41,793 nt of DNA from Candidatus Eisenbacteria bacterium. GTDB taxonomy: Bacteria > Eisenbacteria > RBG-16-71-46 > JASEGR01. The stretch is from assembly GCA_030017955.1 (NCBI GenBank), contig JASEGR010000009.1, forward strand, positions 8,786 to 50,578. The letters run 5' to 3'. This document shows positions 1-8,407 of the stretch, piece after piece. Made by a program: the position numbers and the translations under genes. The first letter of the stretch is position 1. Each line of letters starts with the position of its first letter. Below the pieces are notes generated by a model that saw only the letters and a program-made list of their open reading frames with translations, was not told the origin of the DNA and did no database searches.

Positions 1-221
1 GGACACGACACTTTCATAGGGGCTTCTCGCCCCTCTGACGCTTCAGAATGCTCCTACTCGTCGCATCCCTACGCTGTCACCCCTGAGGGGGTCGGCCACG
101 ACCCCCTCATACCCCCTGGCAGTGTACCTCATGAAAGGCCCTGCATTTCGTAAAGTTACTTCTGGGACGGCACACTAGCTCCTGTCTAGTTTTTTCGTCA
201 AACATACTTTTGCAGAAGCGT
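1..221. other. Non-coding stretch with two strong hairpins
   Basis: No convincing gene is seen. Two inverted repeats stand out: AGGGGC/GCCCCT at 18-23 and 29-34 with a 5-base loop, and a perfect 10-bp stem GAGGGGGTCG/CGACCCCCTC at 85-94 and 99-108 with loop GCCA. Neither is followed by a clean T run on either strand, so a plain intrinsic terminator is not supported. It lies downstream of the leftward helicase gene and could be a 3'-end structure, a dispersed repeat or part of an RNA. Function is unknown. Confidence 0.5.
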
Positions 222-2648
222 TTAAGGATTCAGCGCGTCTGGGAAGCAAGTGAAATCTCCACGAACCCTTGAACCCTCGATCCCGAGAACCCTCTCCAGG
301 AGTTCCAAAGCGATCTCTTTGCTCGGAATGGTGAATCCGCCATAGACATCCGGGTCCTGTTGTGTCGGAGGCCTCAGGACCGGAAGTCCAACACATGAAG
401 GACACCCCGATGCGCAGGGGCATTCCTTGACGAGCGAAAGACAGGTTTTCAGAATGCCGGCAACCTCGGCGTAGGCCTTCTCGCTGAATCCAAGCCCGCC
501 GGGATAGCGGTCGTAAATGAAGATCGTTGGCTCACCGGTGTTTGAGCTCTCGACAACACCGCCGATATCCGCCCTGTCCGACATAACAAGAATCGGGAGC
601 ACCGTTACAAGAAGATTCCTGATTCCAGCGAGACCTTCCCATGGATTCTTGCCTCTATTCCTGAACTCCGACAGAAGCTCTCCCGGGAGGATGATGCCCA
701 GGCACGTCGTGTCAATTACCTGCTCCGGCAGATCCAGCGATTTGTAGCCTATCGAATCGAGGCTCCCATACTTTATCTTCTTGAACGCGGTTGTCTTCCA
801 CGCAACCGTGCAGTCGCCGACCAGGATTTCTGTCTCTCCTTCCTTTTTCTTTTCTTTCCAACTCGTGACTCTTATGGAAGAGTCGATTACGGGCTGCGTG
901 TAGTAGTCGAGGTCTCTCTTTTCAACAAATGCGACCTTTGCCCTCAGGTCAAGTTCCTGAACGAAGTAGCTTTCGCCTTCATGAAGGTACACACCTTCTG
1001 GATAGATGACCTCTGGGGCGCTTATTGCATCAACAGTGCCGATGACCTCATTGTTTTTCTTTGAATCAAGAATCGTGAATGTGTCGCTTGAAATTGTTCT
1101 CAGGTTCACTTTCCCCCGGGGCATCTCCGCCGAGCTCCAGTAATAGAGGGAATCGATCTCCTTGAGTTTTCCTTCTTCTTCCAGGAGTCTGCAGATTGGC
1201 TTCGCGAGAGGCCCGAAGAGCTTTTCATCGTCCGGGTTGAGAGGAAGCTCAAAGGCAGCGCATGCGAGATGGCTTGCAAGTATGAAGGGATTGTCGGGCT
1301 GGATGATGGCGGCTTCGGGAGATTGCTTGAAGAAATACTCGGGGTGTCTCATGAGGTACTGATCAATCGGATCGTTGTAAGCGACAACGACCGCGAGCGA
1401 TTCATTTTCGCCCCTTCCAGCTCTGCCCACCTGCTGCCAGGTGCTGGCGATGGTCGGCGGGAAGCCAACAAGAATGCTTGCATCAAGTCCACCGACATCA
1501 ATCCCAAGCTCAAGCGCATTTGTGCTTATCACGCCGAGGAGCTCTCCGCTGAAGAGCTTTCGTTCAATTTCGCGCCTTTCTTCCGGGAGATAGCCGGCCC
1601 GGTAAGGGCTGATGAGGGAAGAAAGAGATTTCCCGTGCGACCTCTTTTTGCCCCGGCTCCGCTCCAGCTCTTCTTTCACGTATCTGTAAATGAGCTCGGC
1701 AGTGACCCTGGCCTTTGTGAAAACGATCGTCTGTGTCTCTCTTTCTATCAATTCAGTGAGAAGCTCCTTTGCTTCGACATTCGAGCTTCTCCTTTCCATC
1801 CTTGCCCTATCGATGAACGGCGGATTCCAGAACACAACGGTCCTTTTTCCTCTGGGTGAGCCGTCCGCATCAACAAGGGAAACATCCTCACCGATAAGCC
1901 TGCCGGCCAGTTCGCCGGGGTTTCTTATTGTGGCAGAAGAGAGTATGAAAGTTGGCTTTCCGCCGTAGTGTTCCACGACTCTCCTCAGTCGCCTCAGTAC
2001 GTTGGCAACATGCGAGCCGAAGATCCCCCGGTAAGTGTGAATCTCATCAACGACAATGAATGACAGGTTTGAGAAGAACCTTGACCACTTGGCGTGGTTG
2101 GGGAGGATACCGCTATGAAGCATGTCCGGGTTCGTCAGGATTATGTTTCCCTCGTTTCTGAGAGTCCGCCGCGCATATTGAGAGGCGTCACCATCGTAGG
2201 TGCCGGCCCTCACAAGCTCATCAAGCGAAGGTTCCTGGCTCGCAAAGAGGGCAAGCGCTCTGAGCTGGTCCTGGGCAAGTGCTTTGGTGGGAAAGAGATA
2301 GAGAGCTGTCGCTTCATCCTGCTCCAGCATCTTCTCAAGAACGGGAAGGTTGTAGCAAAGGGTTTTCCCGCTAGCTGTACCGGTGACGACTACAAGGTTT
2401 TTCCCAGCTCTTCCCAGCTCGAGGGCTTTGGCCTGATGAGTGTAAAGCTCCCCTATGCCCAGTTTCTCAAGTGAAGATGCAATCGCCCGCGGAAGCTCCG
2501 GAGACGGAACTCCGTACGCTGCATTTCGCTTCGGGATTATTTCGACATGGCTGATTCTTGGACTATGCTTGTCTCTCCCGCCGAGCTCCAAAATAAATGG
2601 GAGAAAGTCGCTTCGTGCTTTGGCAGTTGCTCTCACGCTTGTTGCCAA
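222..2648 (-). CDS. DEAD/DEAH-box helicase with C-terminal DUF1998 (MrfA/YprA-like)
   Basis: This 808-aa protein is a superfamily 2 helicase. Visible motifs are Walker A GTASGKT (residues 90-96), DEIH (201-204), SSATI (near 240) and QQVGRAGR (near 415). The C-terminus carries a four-cysteine cluster, CPCASGCPSC, typical of DUF1998. This layout matches MrfA (YprA) of Bacillus subtilis, a 3'-5' helicase that works with the exonuclease MrfB in mitomycin C repair; no MrfB homologue lies in the window. The start is a TTG at 2648 preceded by AGGGGTGA at a suitable distance, and the N-terminal Q-motif region is complete from there. It is 50 bp downstream of the small gene ending at 2699 and may share its transcript. 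DUF1998 helicases also occur in defence islands such as DISARM, and restriction genes lie upstream, so a defence role cannot be excluded; a repair role is more likely. Confidence 0.9.
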   Translation of the reverse strand: MATSVRATAKARSDFLPFILELGGRDKHSPRISHVEIIPKRNAAYGVPSPELPRAIASSLEKLGIGELYTHQAKALELGRAGKNLVVVTGTASGKTLCYNLPVLEKMLEQDEATALYLFPTKALAQDQLRALALFASQEPSLDELVRAGTYDGDASQYARRTLRNEGNIILTNPDMLHSGILPNHAKWSRFFSNLSFIVVDEIHTYRGIFGSHVANVLRRLRRVVEHYGGKPTFILSSATIRNPGELAGRLIGEDVSLVDADGSPRGKRTVVFWNPPFIDRARMERRSSNVEAKELLTELIERETQTIVFTKARVTAELIYRYVKEELERSRGKKRSHGKSLSSLISPYRAGYLPEERREIERKLFSGELLGVISTNALELGIDVGGLDASILVGFPPTIASTWQQVGRAGRGENESLAVVVAYNDPIDQYLMRHPEYFFKQSPEAAIIQPDNPFILASHLACAAFELPLNPDDEKLFGPLAKPICRLLEEEGKLKEIDSLYYWSSAEMPRGKVNLRTISSDTFTILDSKKNNEVIGTVDAISAPEVIYPEGVYLHEGESYFVQELDLRAKVAFVEKRDLDYYTQPVIDSSIRVTSWKEKKKEGETEILVGDCTVAWKTTAFKKIKYGSLDSIGYKSLDLPEQVIDTTCLGIILPGELLSEFRNRGKNPWEGLAGIRNLLVTVLPILVMSDRADIGGVVESSNTGEPTIFIYDRYPGGLGFSEKAYAEVAGILKTCLSLVKECPCASGCPSCVGLPVLRPPTQQDPDVYGGFTIPSKEIALELLERVLGIEGSRVRGDFTCFPDALNP

Positions 2649-2698
2649 TTAGATTCACCCCTGCGGCCCGGTCCCATGAAAAGCGTTAATGATGGAGC

Positions 2699-2860
2699 TT
2701 ATTCTTTTTTGTCACCACCGGCGTTCGTAGGATTGCTGTTACCTTGTGAACTCCCGTCATTGTTGACGGCGTCCCGTCTCGGCTGGACGGGTCTTCGAAA
2801 AGCGTTCAGTGCTTGCCCTTTCTTGAATGGGACAGGGACAGTCTTCGTCTCTTTAGTCAT
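2699..2860 (-). CDS. Small disordered protein, translationally coupled
   Basis: A 53-aa protein with no recognised family. The first 30 residues are basic and proline-containing; the tail is rich in Asn, Ser, Gly and Asp and should be disordered. The start is chosen at the ATG at 2860 because a perfect Shine-Dalgarno, GGAGGTGAT, lies just upstream, and the TGA of the preceding membrane-protein gene is embedded in that site. This arrangement strongly suggests translational coupling, hence a real gene despite the short length. There is no signal peptide or membrane helix. A partner or regulator of the membrane protein is a reasonable guess but only inference. Confidence 0.65.
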   Translation of the reverse strand: MTKETKTVPVPFKKGQALNAFRRPVQPRRDAVNNDGSSQGNSNPTNAGGDKKE

Positions 2861-2867
2861 TTCTACA

Positions 2868-3311
2868 TCACCTCCATGTATTGGCTGAGACAAAAGCTAT
2901 GGTCAACAGTATTCCGAGAACAAATGCACCCCCTGACGACAGATTAAGCCGATCCATCCGAGTCGATAGGATCATGCTGACTCTGTAGGAATCTTCGTTT
3001 TCTTCTATGTAGAAGCGCCGAGCCGCATCAATAAGCTTCTTAATCGCCCTTTGCCCGTAAATAAAAGAGGCGATAGTAACTATTATTGCCAGCGAAAAAG
3101 CCAACCAAGACAAGAATAGCAAGTACTTGTGACAAGCAACGTCAATGGGCACGACGTCTGAAATAAATGCTACAGACAACCCGAGAAACGCGCTGGACAG
3201 AGATAATATTGAATGATCATGGGTCTCTGAGTTAGAGATTTGCTTCGAAATCAGTTCATCTAGCGTTTGCTCGTAGAGTTTCTCTCTTTCCTTTCTGTCA
3301 TCACTGTCCAC
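2868..3311 (-). CDS. Three-helix membrane protein of unknown function
   Basis: A 147-aa protein with a charged N-terminal segment (1-33), hydrophobic helices at about 34-54 and 62-85, a charged cytoplasmic-type stretch (86-123), and a third helix at about 127-144. It resembles a widespread uncharacterised family of small membrane proteins with a helix pair near the N-terminus; SLATT-type proteins of conflict systems have a comparable layout, but membership is not established. The GTG at 3311 is chosen as start because AAGGAGG sits 5 bases upstream; a longer reading from 3371 lacks a ribosome site. A TATACT -10-like hexamer lies at 3339-3344 without an obvious -35. The stop overlaps the ribosome site of the 53-aa gene downstream. 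Confidence 0.75.
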   Translation of the reverse strand: MDSDDRKEREKLYEQTLDELISKQISNSETHDHSILSLSSAFLGLSVAFISDVVPIDVACHKYLLFLSWLAFSLAIIVTIASFIYGQRAIKKLIDAARRFYIEENEDSYRVSMILSTRMDRLNLSSGGAFVLGILLTIAFVSANTWR

Positions 3312-3473
3312 AGTACCCTCCTTGCAAGTCTGACGGTAAGTATAGACGTCAGACATACCCGTCGGCGCCACACATCCAAATCCTAACGGAGCGACCGAAT
3401 ACAGGTCTTGGCAGTTGAACGGTGTGTCTTGAAATGGGCGGCGCGTCTGCAGGAGCGTCGTGGTCAGATGATT

Positions 3474-4211
3474 CTATGATTTCTTGCCAGAATTGAACTT
3501 GACCAGTTTCTTCCACATTATTGAGCCGTCCTTAGCACAGTACTCGCGCGCGAACTCAATTGTGAATTTGTTGACGACTTTCGCGTATTCCTTTGAAAAT
3601 TTCTCGTTCCTCTCTTTTGCCCTGTCGCCCAACGGTTCGACGATCTTCGTGTACAGACCTTCGTCCCCAGAAACAAACTCCCAAAATCTCTGTCCGCAAT
3701 ACTTCTGGTAGTCTCCCTTATCTGGACTATCGTCTTTTCCACAACAACAGCCGTTTATCGCAACGATCTTCGTTTTCGATATGGATGTACGCAAAATCTT
3801 TTTCGCTTTCTTGAAGTCATCCTTCATCCTTGCAATTTGGCGACTGTTGCCCCAATTGGGGCCCGACTTTATGGAAACGATGTGTTTGACCCCATCCCTG
3901 TCAAACTCCAGATCAATCCCTTCCGCGGAAGATTTCTTCCCCCCAAAGGCCTGACCGCAAATGAAGAGCGCTAGACTTTCAAGAAAATCTCCAAAGATTC
4001 CTTCTTCTTGTGACGACAAGTGAGCGTCCAACAAGGTTTTCACCAGATCGTGGGCGGTATTCAGGGCCTTGGCCTTCAACAGATAGGGGTTTTTCCTCTT
4101 GAGAATTTTATTAAGTTGGAGGGCCAAGAGACTATCCAATCTCCTCTTGTGAAAACTCTGGATGTTCTTTCCGACAAATCGGACAATGCTTTCTTTTTCG
4201 ATCTTAGCCAT
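3474..4211 (-). CDS. Type II restriction endonuclease, PmeII-like
   Basis: A 245-aa protein resembling PmeII-family type II endonucleases. The conserved block around FGDFLESLA (74-82) supplies an acidic residue, E79. It is followed by GIDLEF (98-103) and VSIKSGPNWGN (112-122). I read this as a PD-(D/E)XK-like site with D100 and K115, where the residue two before the lysine is Ser rather than Asp/Glu, so E79 may substitute. Two cysteine clusters (CCC near 185, and a later C) could bind metal. The ATG at 4211 is chosen because it overlaps the methyltransferase stop (4204-4206) by 8 bases, implying coupled expression after the methyltransferase; a longer reading only copies the methyltransferase 3' end. 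The gene appears intact. The recognition sequence cannot be predicted from this sequence. Confidence 0.82.
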   Translation of the reverse strand: MAKIEKESIVRFVGKNIQSFHKRRLDSLLALQLNKILKRKNPYLLKAKALNTAHDLVKTLLDAHLSSQEEGIFGDFLESLALFICGQAFGGKKSSAEGIDLEFDRDGVKHIVSIKSGPNWGNSRQIARMKDDFKKAKKILRTSISKTKIVAINGCCCGKDDSPDKGDYQKYCGQRFWEFVSGDEGLYTKIVEPLGDRAKERNEKFSKEYAKVVNKFTIEFAREYCAKDGSIMWKKLVKFNSGKKS

Positions 4212-5139
4212 ACTTTCTGCTTCTTTCTTTCCTAGCAAACGGGGCAGCTTGGGCCGCCCCAAGTTTCTTCTTGGCCAGTCTAACGTACTCCGGTTCAACA
4301 TCTATCCCGACTGAATTTCTACCGAGTTGCTGAGCCACCTCACAGGTCGTTCCGCACCCAACGAAAGGATCTAGGACCCAGTCACCTTCTTTGGTGAAAA
4401 GCTTGATAAACCATTCGGGCAGAGCGCGTGGAAAGGCTGCACTGTGATTCCGATTTCCTGTCTCGGTGGCCAGATGGAGAACGTTAGATGGATAGGCCAA
4501 TTCCCTGCCAATCCAGTTCGCAATATTTTTTCCAAAGCCGCTCCCGACTTGAGAGTTGAACCTCTTCACATCGTTTTTCCCAAGGTGCCTTAACCTTGTT
4601 TCTGCCCACTTGCCCATGGGCACCATCACATTTTCTTGATACATATGGAAGTCTTTTGACTTGTTGAACTGTAAACACCTTTCCCATGCGTCGCGGAATC
4701 TGTTCGGCCATTTGCCAGGATGGCAATTCTTCTTATGCCAGATAAATTCCTCAGTCCACAACCATCCTTGCTTTCTCATCTCAAGTATCAGCTCGATTAC
4801 ATAAGTGTGCCTTTCTCCGCCAACCACTCTCTCCTTGATGTTCAGCATGAATGTACCGGTAGGTTTGAGTACCCTGAGAAACTCGTTACTCCTTGGCAGG
4901 AACCAGTCTACGTATCTCTGTGGCTTGATCCCCCCGTAGGTCTTCTCCCGACTGTCGGCATACGGGGGAGAGGTCACAATTAGGTCAAAGAAGTCCCTTG
5001 GATAGTTCTTCAGGACTTCGAGGCAGTCACCTTGCCTTATTTCGTGTTCAGCAGTTCTCATAATGTCAGATATTGGACCCCAGTCGATTCTAGTCTGCAG
5101 ACTCCGCGGTCCGGACGTCAAGCCTTCTTTGTCTCCCAT
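4204..5139 (-). CDS. Site-specific DNA methyltransferase, class beta (TSPPY), partner of PmeII-like enzyme
   Basis: A 311-aa AdoMet-dependent DNA methyltransferase. Catalytic motif IV TSPPY (56-60) comes before the AdoMet-binding motif DPFVGCGTT (near 270), so the motif order is class beta. SPPY is common in N4-cytosine enzymes but also occurs in some N6-adenine enzymes, so the modified base is unsure. The start ATG at 5139 follows GGAGGAGGGTTT, a strong ribosome site; an alternative ATG at 5061 lacks one. It precedes and overlaps the PmeII-like endonuclease and protects host DNA from it. The two form a complete type II system. Local GC is lower than in the neighbouring housekeeping genes, consistent with horizontal acquisition. 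Confidence 0.92.
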   Translation of the reverse strand: MGDKEGLTSGPRSLQTRIDWGPISDIMRTAEHEIRQGDCLEVLKNYPRDFFDLIVTSPPYADSREKTYGGIKPQRYVDWFLPRSNEFLRVLKPTGTFMLNIKERVVGGERHTYVIELILEMRKQGWLWTEEFIWHKKNCHPGKWPNRFRDAWERCLQFNKSKDFHMYQENVMVPMGKWAETRLRHLGKNDVKRFNSQVGSGFGKNIANWIGRELAYPSNVLHLATETGNRNHSAAFPRALPEWFIKLFTKEGDWVLDPFVGCGTTCEVAQQLGRNSVGIDVEPEYVRLAKKKLGAAQAAPFARKERSRKYG

Positions 5140-5257
5140 AAACCCTCCTCCCCACACCCACTCTGTGAAGTGCTCTCGTTGTCCAGGCAATCTTGGACCG
5201 GACAAACTTGCCGCTTGCCTCAGGACTTGCTCTCACTCTTCTTGTTCCGTTCCGACA

Positions 5258-5530
5258 TCAAAGAAACTTGGCCCAGCGGCTGCGATTGAGCTGTTCAAAC
5301 CCTTCGCGCATGTACAAATGGGTTGCGCGATCGTGAGTTATGTCAACTTCAAGGTCTATTGCGGCACAGCCGTGCTCCCGCACACGTTCAAGGACTGCTC
5401 CAAGCATCAGCGAGCCAATCCCGCACTCTCTTCTTTCCGGCACAACATACAGCTCTTCGAGCCAGGCAGTCAGGCCGCCGCGCTCAAGAGTCCAGGCGAT
5501 GCTTATCTGCTTGGATCTTTTGTCTCTCAC
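5258..5530 (-). CDS. GNAT acetyltransferase, N-terminally shortened
   Basis: The 90 residues contain the central GNAT core: LEELYVVPERRECGIGSLML carries the acetyl-CoA-binding motif A, and HLYMREGFEQL is the motif B region. Typical GNAT enzymes are about 140-170 aa; here the first roughly 60 residues (strands 1-3 and helices 1-2) are absent. The GTG start at 5530 overlaps the stop of the DUF72 gene in a GTGA junction, so it could still be translated by coupling. It is either a decayed remnant or a minimal protein; lack of the N-terminal fold makes activity doubtful. The preserved reading frame and intact motifs suggest recent truncation or residual function. Confidence 0.6.
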   Translation of the reverse strand: MRDKRSKQISIAWTLERGGLTAWLEELYVVPERRECGIGSLMLGAVLERVREHGCAAIDLEVDITHDRATHLYMREGFEQLNRSRWAKFL

Positions 5531-6324
5531 TGGCGCCTGCTCTCCATGTCTAAATTGAGCAGCGTTTTCATGAGCTGGGCATTCTTGGCGGCTTGGCCCG
5601 CATGGCAGTTATTGAAAAAGACGTAAGTCTTTTCTGTTGCCCGGGCAAGGTCCCTGATTTTCGAGAGCCATCCTTTGAGCTCGTCTTCGCTGTAAAGATA
5701 ATCGTACCTGTCCGAGACTCCACCGCTTGCCCACCAGTTTTTCGCGTTTCGGCCGTGGAGCCGAACGTAACCGATATCTGTCGTGTTCCTTGCAATCGGC
5801 GGGACAAGGCCTTTCAAGCCCGGCTCATCCACCGAGCAGTAGCCAATCCGTCCTTTCTCAAGCACATGAAACACTTCATCTTTGATCCATTCCGCATTTC
5901 TGAACTCGACAAAAAGAGGGTGGGGGAGGAGTTTTTCCCGCAGGGATAGCAGATACTCCTGATTCTGCCCCGTGTTTTTGAAGCTCCAGGGAAACTGAGC
6001 GAGAATTCCTCCGAACTTCCCCTCTCGAACAAGGGGCCTGCAAATCTCCAGGAAGTCGGCAAAGACCGTTTGGGCCGGGGCGCTTTCGTGAGTCATCGCC
6101 TTATTTGCTTTGAGAATGAACACAAAGCCGGGCGGGGTTTTCTTCTGCATCTGCTCGATAACCGCAGGGTGTGGGATCCGGTAGTAAGTCGAGTTCACCT
6201 CAACCGTATTGAAAATGCGGGCGTAGAAGGACAGCATGTCACCTTTCCTCTGGCCCGCCGGATAGAAATTTCCCACCCAGTCATCAAAACTGTATCCCGA
6301 TGTCCCGACGAGAATCTCCGCCAC
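5527..6324 (-). CDS. DUF72 (YecE-like) TIM-barrel protein
   Basis: A 265-aa member of the DUF72 family, beginning VAEILVGTSGYSFDDW as is usual for the family, with EVNSTYYRIP, LAQFPWSFK, VEFRNAEW, YVRLHGRN and the C-terminal VFFNNCHAGQAAKNA. The family has a TIM-barrel fold related to AP-endonuclease barrels but its reaction is not established. The start is the GTG at 6324, preceded by GGAGGCCTA; the upstream extension of the open frame only translates a palindromic repeat and is rejected. The length fits the family. It overlaps the shortened GNAT gene downstream by four bases. Confidence 0.88.
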   Translation of the reverse strand: MAEILVGTSGYSFDDWVGNFYPAGQRKGDMLSFYARIFNTVEVNSTYYRIPHPAVIEQMQKKTPPGFVFILKANKAMTHESAPAQTVFADFLEICRPLVREGKFGGILAQFPWSFKNTGQNQEYLLSLREKLLPHPLFVEFRNAEWIKDEVFHVLEKGRIGYCSVDEPGLKGLVPPIARNTTDIGYVRLHGRNAKNWWASGGVSDRYDYLYSEDELKGWLSKIRDLARATEKTYVFFNNCHAGQAAKNAQLMKTLLNLDMESRRQ

Positions 6325-6389
6325 TAGGCCTCCAGGGGGTGAAGCCAGGAGAGAGATGTCCTTGAACCGACTTTCCGAAAATCTCCGGA

Positions 6390-6474
6390 CTCCCTTCTTG
6401 GACAAGGGAGCGGCTGCGGAAAGGCTCCCCTCGCCCCGCTCCTTTCCCCAAGGGGGAGAGGTTGGTGAGGGGGT
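6390..6474. repeat. Composite palindromic repeat (copy A)
   Basis: It contains an inverted repeat CTCCCTT/AAGGGAG (6390-6396, 6404-6410) and, beside it, the imperfect palindrome TTTCCCCAAGGGGGAGAGG followed by TTGGTGAGGGGG (about 6443-6473). The same core and flank occur at 21777-21808 and, inverted, at 25579-25610. It lies between dinB and the DUF72 gene. It may act as a REP-like element or transcript 3'-end structure. Confidence 0.75.
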
Positions 6475-6548
6475 CTCACTAGCACAGCCAAGCGCGTGTT
6501 GATGAGCCAATTCTGGCAGAGCCCAGCAGACCTGCCGGACAGTACCAT

Positions 6549-7727
6549 TTACCTTGCCCTCGAAAGAAACGAAGGAAGAGACATTCCCCGTGCTAATACG
6601 TTTTCTCCAAATCGGTCCCTGAGACTGTCAACCGCGCGAACCAGGTCTTTCTTCTTTTCTTCTGTTGAAAAAAGCCCCGGTGCATGCTCATTTCTCCTTG
6701 TTAGGTTGCATGCAGATACGCCGAGGAGTCTTACTGCTTTCTGTCCGGCATTCAAATTATACAGCCTTAGAGCTGCCCTGAAGATAACTTGGGCATCATC
6801 GGTGCTCGAATCAAGCACTTGCTGTCTGGTAAAGGTCGTAAAGTCTGAGTATCTTATCTTTATTCTCACCGTCTTCGACTCATAATCGTCTTTTCTCAAT
6901 CTTCTTGATACCTGTTCAGAAAGCCTGAGGAGCGTACCCTCTATTGTCTCATTATCAGAAACATCCTGGCTGAAGGTGTGCTCATGACCCATTGATTTCG
7001 GCTCGATTCCATCAAAATATGGTACAAGAGGCGTTTCGTCTTCGCCCCTCACAAAATGCGAAAGAAGCTCGCCGTATTTTCCAAATATCCTCTTAAGAGT
7101 ATCTGGCTCAGTCTTAAGAATATCTACTACTTTCCTAATCCCTATTTTTTCAAGCTTTTCCTTGGTTTTTTCGCCAACTCCCCAGAGGCAGTCAACGGGC
7201 TTATCCCCGAAGACTTCAACAAACCGTTCAAATCCGATGGCGTTGAGGCCGTTCGGTTTTTCAACGGATGATGCCATTTTGGCTATGTACTTGTTCGGAC
7301 CTATGCCAATTGAGCAAGAAAGCCCGAGCTCGTGGGATATTATGGACTTTATTTCATTTGCACACCCCTTAGCTCTTGCAACATCGAATCCTTCGCCGGT
7401 AAGCTCAAGGAACGCCTCATCAATGCTGAACGGCTCAACAAGGGGCGTGAACCTTTTGTAGATCTCAAGAAGTTTAATAGAGAAGTAAATGTACTTCTCT
7501 GGATCCCCTTCCACAAAAACACCCGTTGGGCAAAGTCTCTTTGCAACAGCCGCAGGCATCCCGGCGTTGATGCCATACTTCCTGGCCTCGTAAGAAGCTG
7601 CGGAAACCACGCTCCTTCTTTCCGGATTTCCGCAGACGATTACGGGCTTACCCTTGAGATGCGGCTTGCAGAGAACTTCAACCGACGCAAAGAATGCATC
7701 CATGTCAACATGCAGAATTGTTCTCAT
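6549..7727 (-). CDS. dinB: DNA polymerase IV (Y-family translesion polymerase)
   Basis: A 392-aa Y-family polymerase that performs error-prone bypass of damaged DNA. The N-terminus ILHVDMDAFFASVE holds the first metal-binding Asp (D8); SIDEAFLE (101-108) supplies the second acidic pair D103/E104. The palm, thumb (helix-hairpin-helix near 175-200, WGVGEKTKEKLEKIG) and little-finger domains follow in the normal order, and the length is close to the family's usual 350-420 aa. It lies 38 bp downstream of lexA on the same strand with no promoter evident in the gap, so lexA-dinB is very probably an SOS-regulated operon. No clear Shine-Dalgarno is seen before the ATG at 7727. Confidence 0.97.
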   Translation of the reverse strand: MRTILHVDMDAFFASVEVLCKPHLKGKPVIVCGNPERRSVVSAASYEARKYGINAGMPAAVAKRLCPTGVFVEGDPEKYIYFSIKLLEIYKRFTPLVEPFSIDEAFLELTGEGFDVARAKGCANEIKSIISHELGLSCSIGIGPNKYIAKMASSVEKPNGLNAIGFERFVEVFGDKPVDCLWGVGEKTKEKLEKIGIRKVVDILKTEPDTLKRIFGKYGELLSHFVRGEDETPLVPYFDGIEPKSMGHEHTFSQDVSDNETIEGTLLRLSEQVSRRLRKDDYESKTVRIKIRYSDFTTFTRQQVLDSSTDDAQVIFRAALRLYNLNAGQKAVRLLGVSACNLTRRNEHAPGLFSTEEKKKDLVRAVDSLRDRFGENVLARGMSLPSFLSRAR

Positions 7728-7765
7728 GGGAACGTGTTTGATGGGTTCGAGCAGAATCGGTTCCT

Positions 7766-8398
7766 CTATAGCTTCCTTATCACCCCGGTGACTTTGCCGA
7801 GAATCCTGAACGTCGGGGAACTTTTACCCACAGAGATCGGATTGTGAGCGGGATTCTCGGGCTTCAGGATCACTCTGTTACCCTTTTGAAAGAATCTCTT
7901 TACGGTGGCCTCATTATCGAGCAGCGCGACAACAATTTCGCCCGAATTGGCAGTCGATTGTTGCTTTACGACTATTATGTCTCCGTCGAACATCCCGACG
8001 CCCTTCATGCTGTCCCCTTTTACCCTCAGCGCAAAGCACTTGGAATGCCTGACAATGCCTTCATCAAGAGATAGGTACTCCTCAATGTTTTCTTCAGCAA
8101 GAACCGGCGCCCCGGCCTGTACTCTTCCAAGAACCGGGATTCGAACCGGCTTCGGTTGTTTTTCGTCGTCCTTTTCAACAAGCTCAATTCCTCTTGATTT
8201 TGATTTCACTCTCTTAAGAAACCCCGACTTTTGAAGCTTGCCCAGGTGATACCTTATGCCGTTAGTGGATGAGATCCCGAATTTCTCGCACAGCTCTCTT
8301 ATGGTCGGGGGCATTCCTTTCTCTCTGATCGACCAGGTGGTGTGATCGAGTATCCTCTTTTGGAGCGGTGTGAGCTCATCAATTTTGATTTTCTTCAT
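7766..8398 (-). CDS. lexA: LexA repressor of the SOS response
   Basis: A 210-aa LexA. It has an N-terminal winged helix (LTPLQKRILD...RELCEKFGISSTNGIRYHL) and a C-terminal S24-type self-cleavage domain. The cleavage pair is A95-G96, and the Ser-Lys dyad is S130 (GDSM) and K167 (ATVKRF). The ATG at 8398 is preferred because homologues begin at this point and because a near-consensus promoter (8408-8436) ends only nine bases upstream; an open frame back to 8455 would run through that promoter. With that promoter the transcript would have almost no leader. It is divergent from dnaA across the left half of oriC and is followed by dinB. Autoregulation is likely through the dyad in its promoter spacer. 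Confidence 0.95.
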   Translation of the reverse strand: MKKIKIDELTPLQKRILDHTTWSIREKGMPPTIRELCEKFGISSTNGIRYHLGKLQKSGFLKRVKSKSRGIELVEKDDEKQPKPVRIPVLGRVQAGAPVLAEENIEEYLSLDEGIVRHSKCFALRVKGDSMKGVGMFDGDIIVVKQQSTANSGEIVVALLDNEATVKRFFQKGNRVILKPENPAHNPISVGKSSPTFRILGKVTGVIRKL

Positions 8399-8407
8399 CT
8401 TACGGAT

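Noticed and set aside
6325-6510. N-terminal extension of the DUF72 protein
   Set aside because: The extra residues translate a palindromic repeat, and a GTG with a good ribosome site at 6324 gives the normal family start.
8137-8147. GGATTCGAACC, like a tRNA T-arm
   Set aside because: It lies inside lexA and codes for the conserved VRIPVLG segment; chance resemblance.
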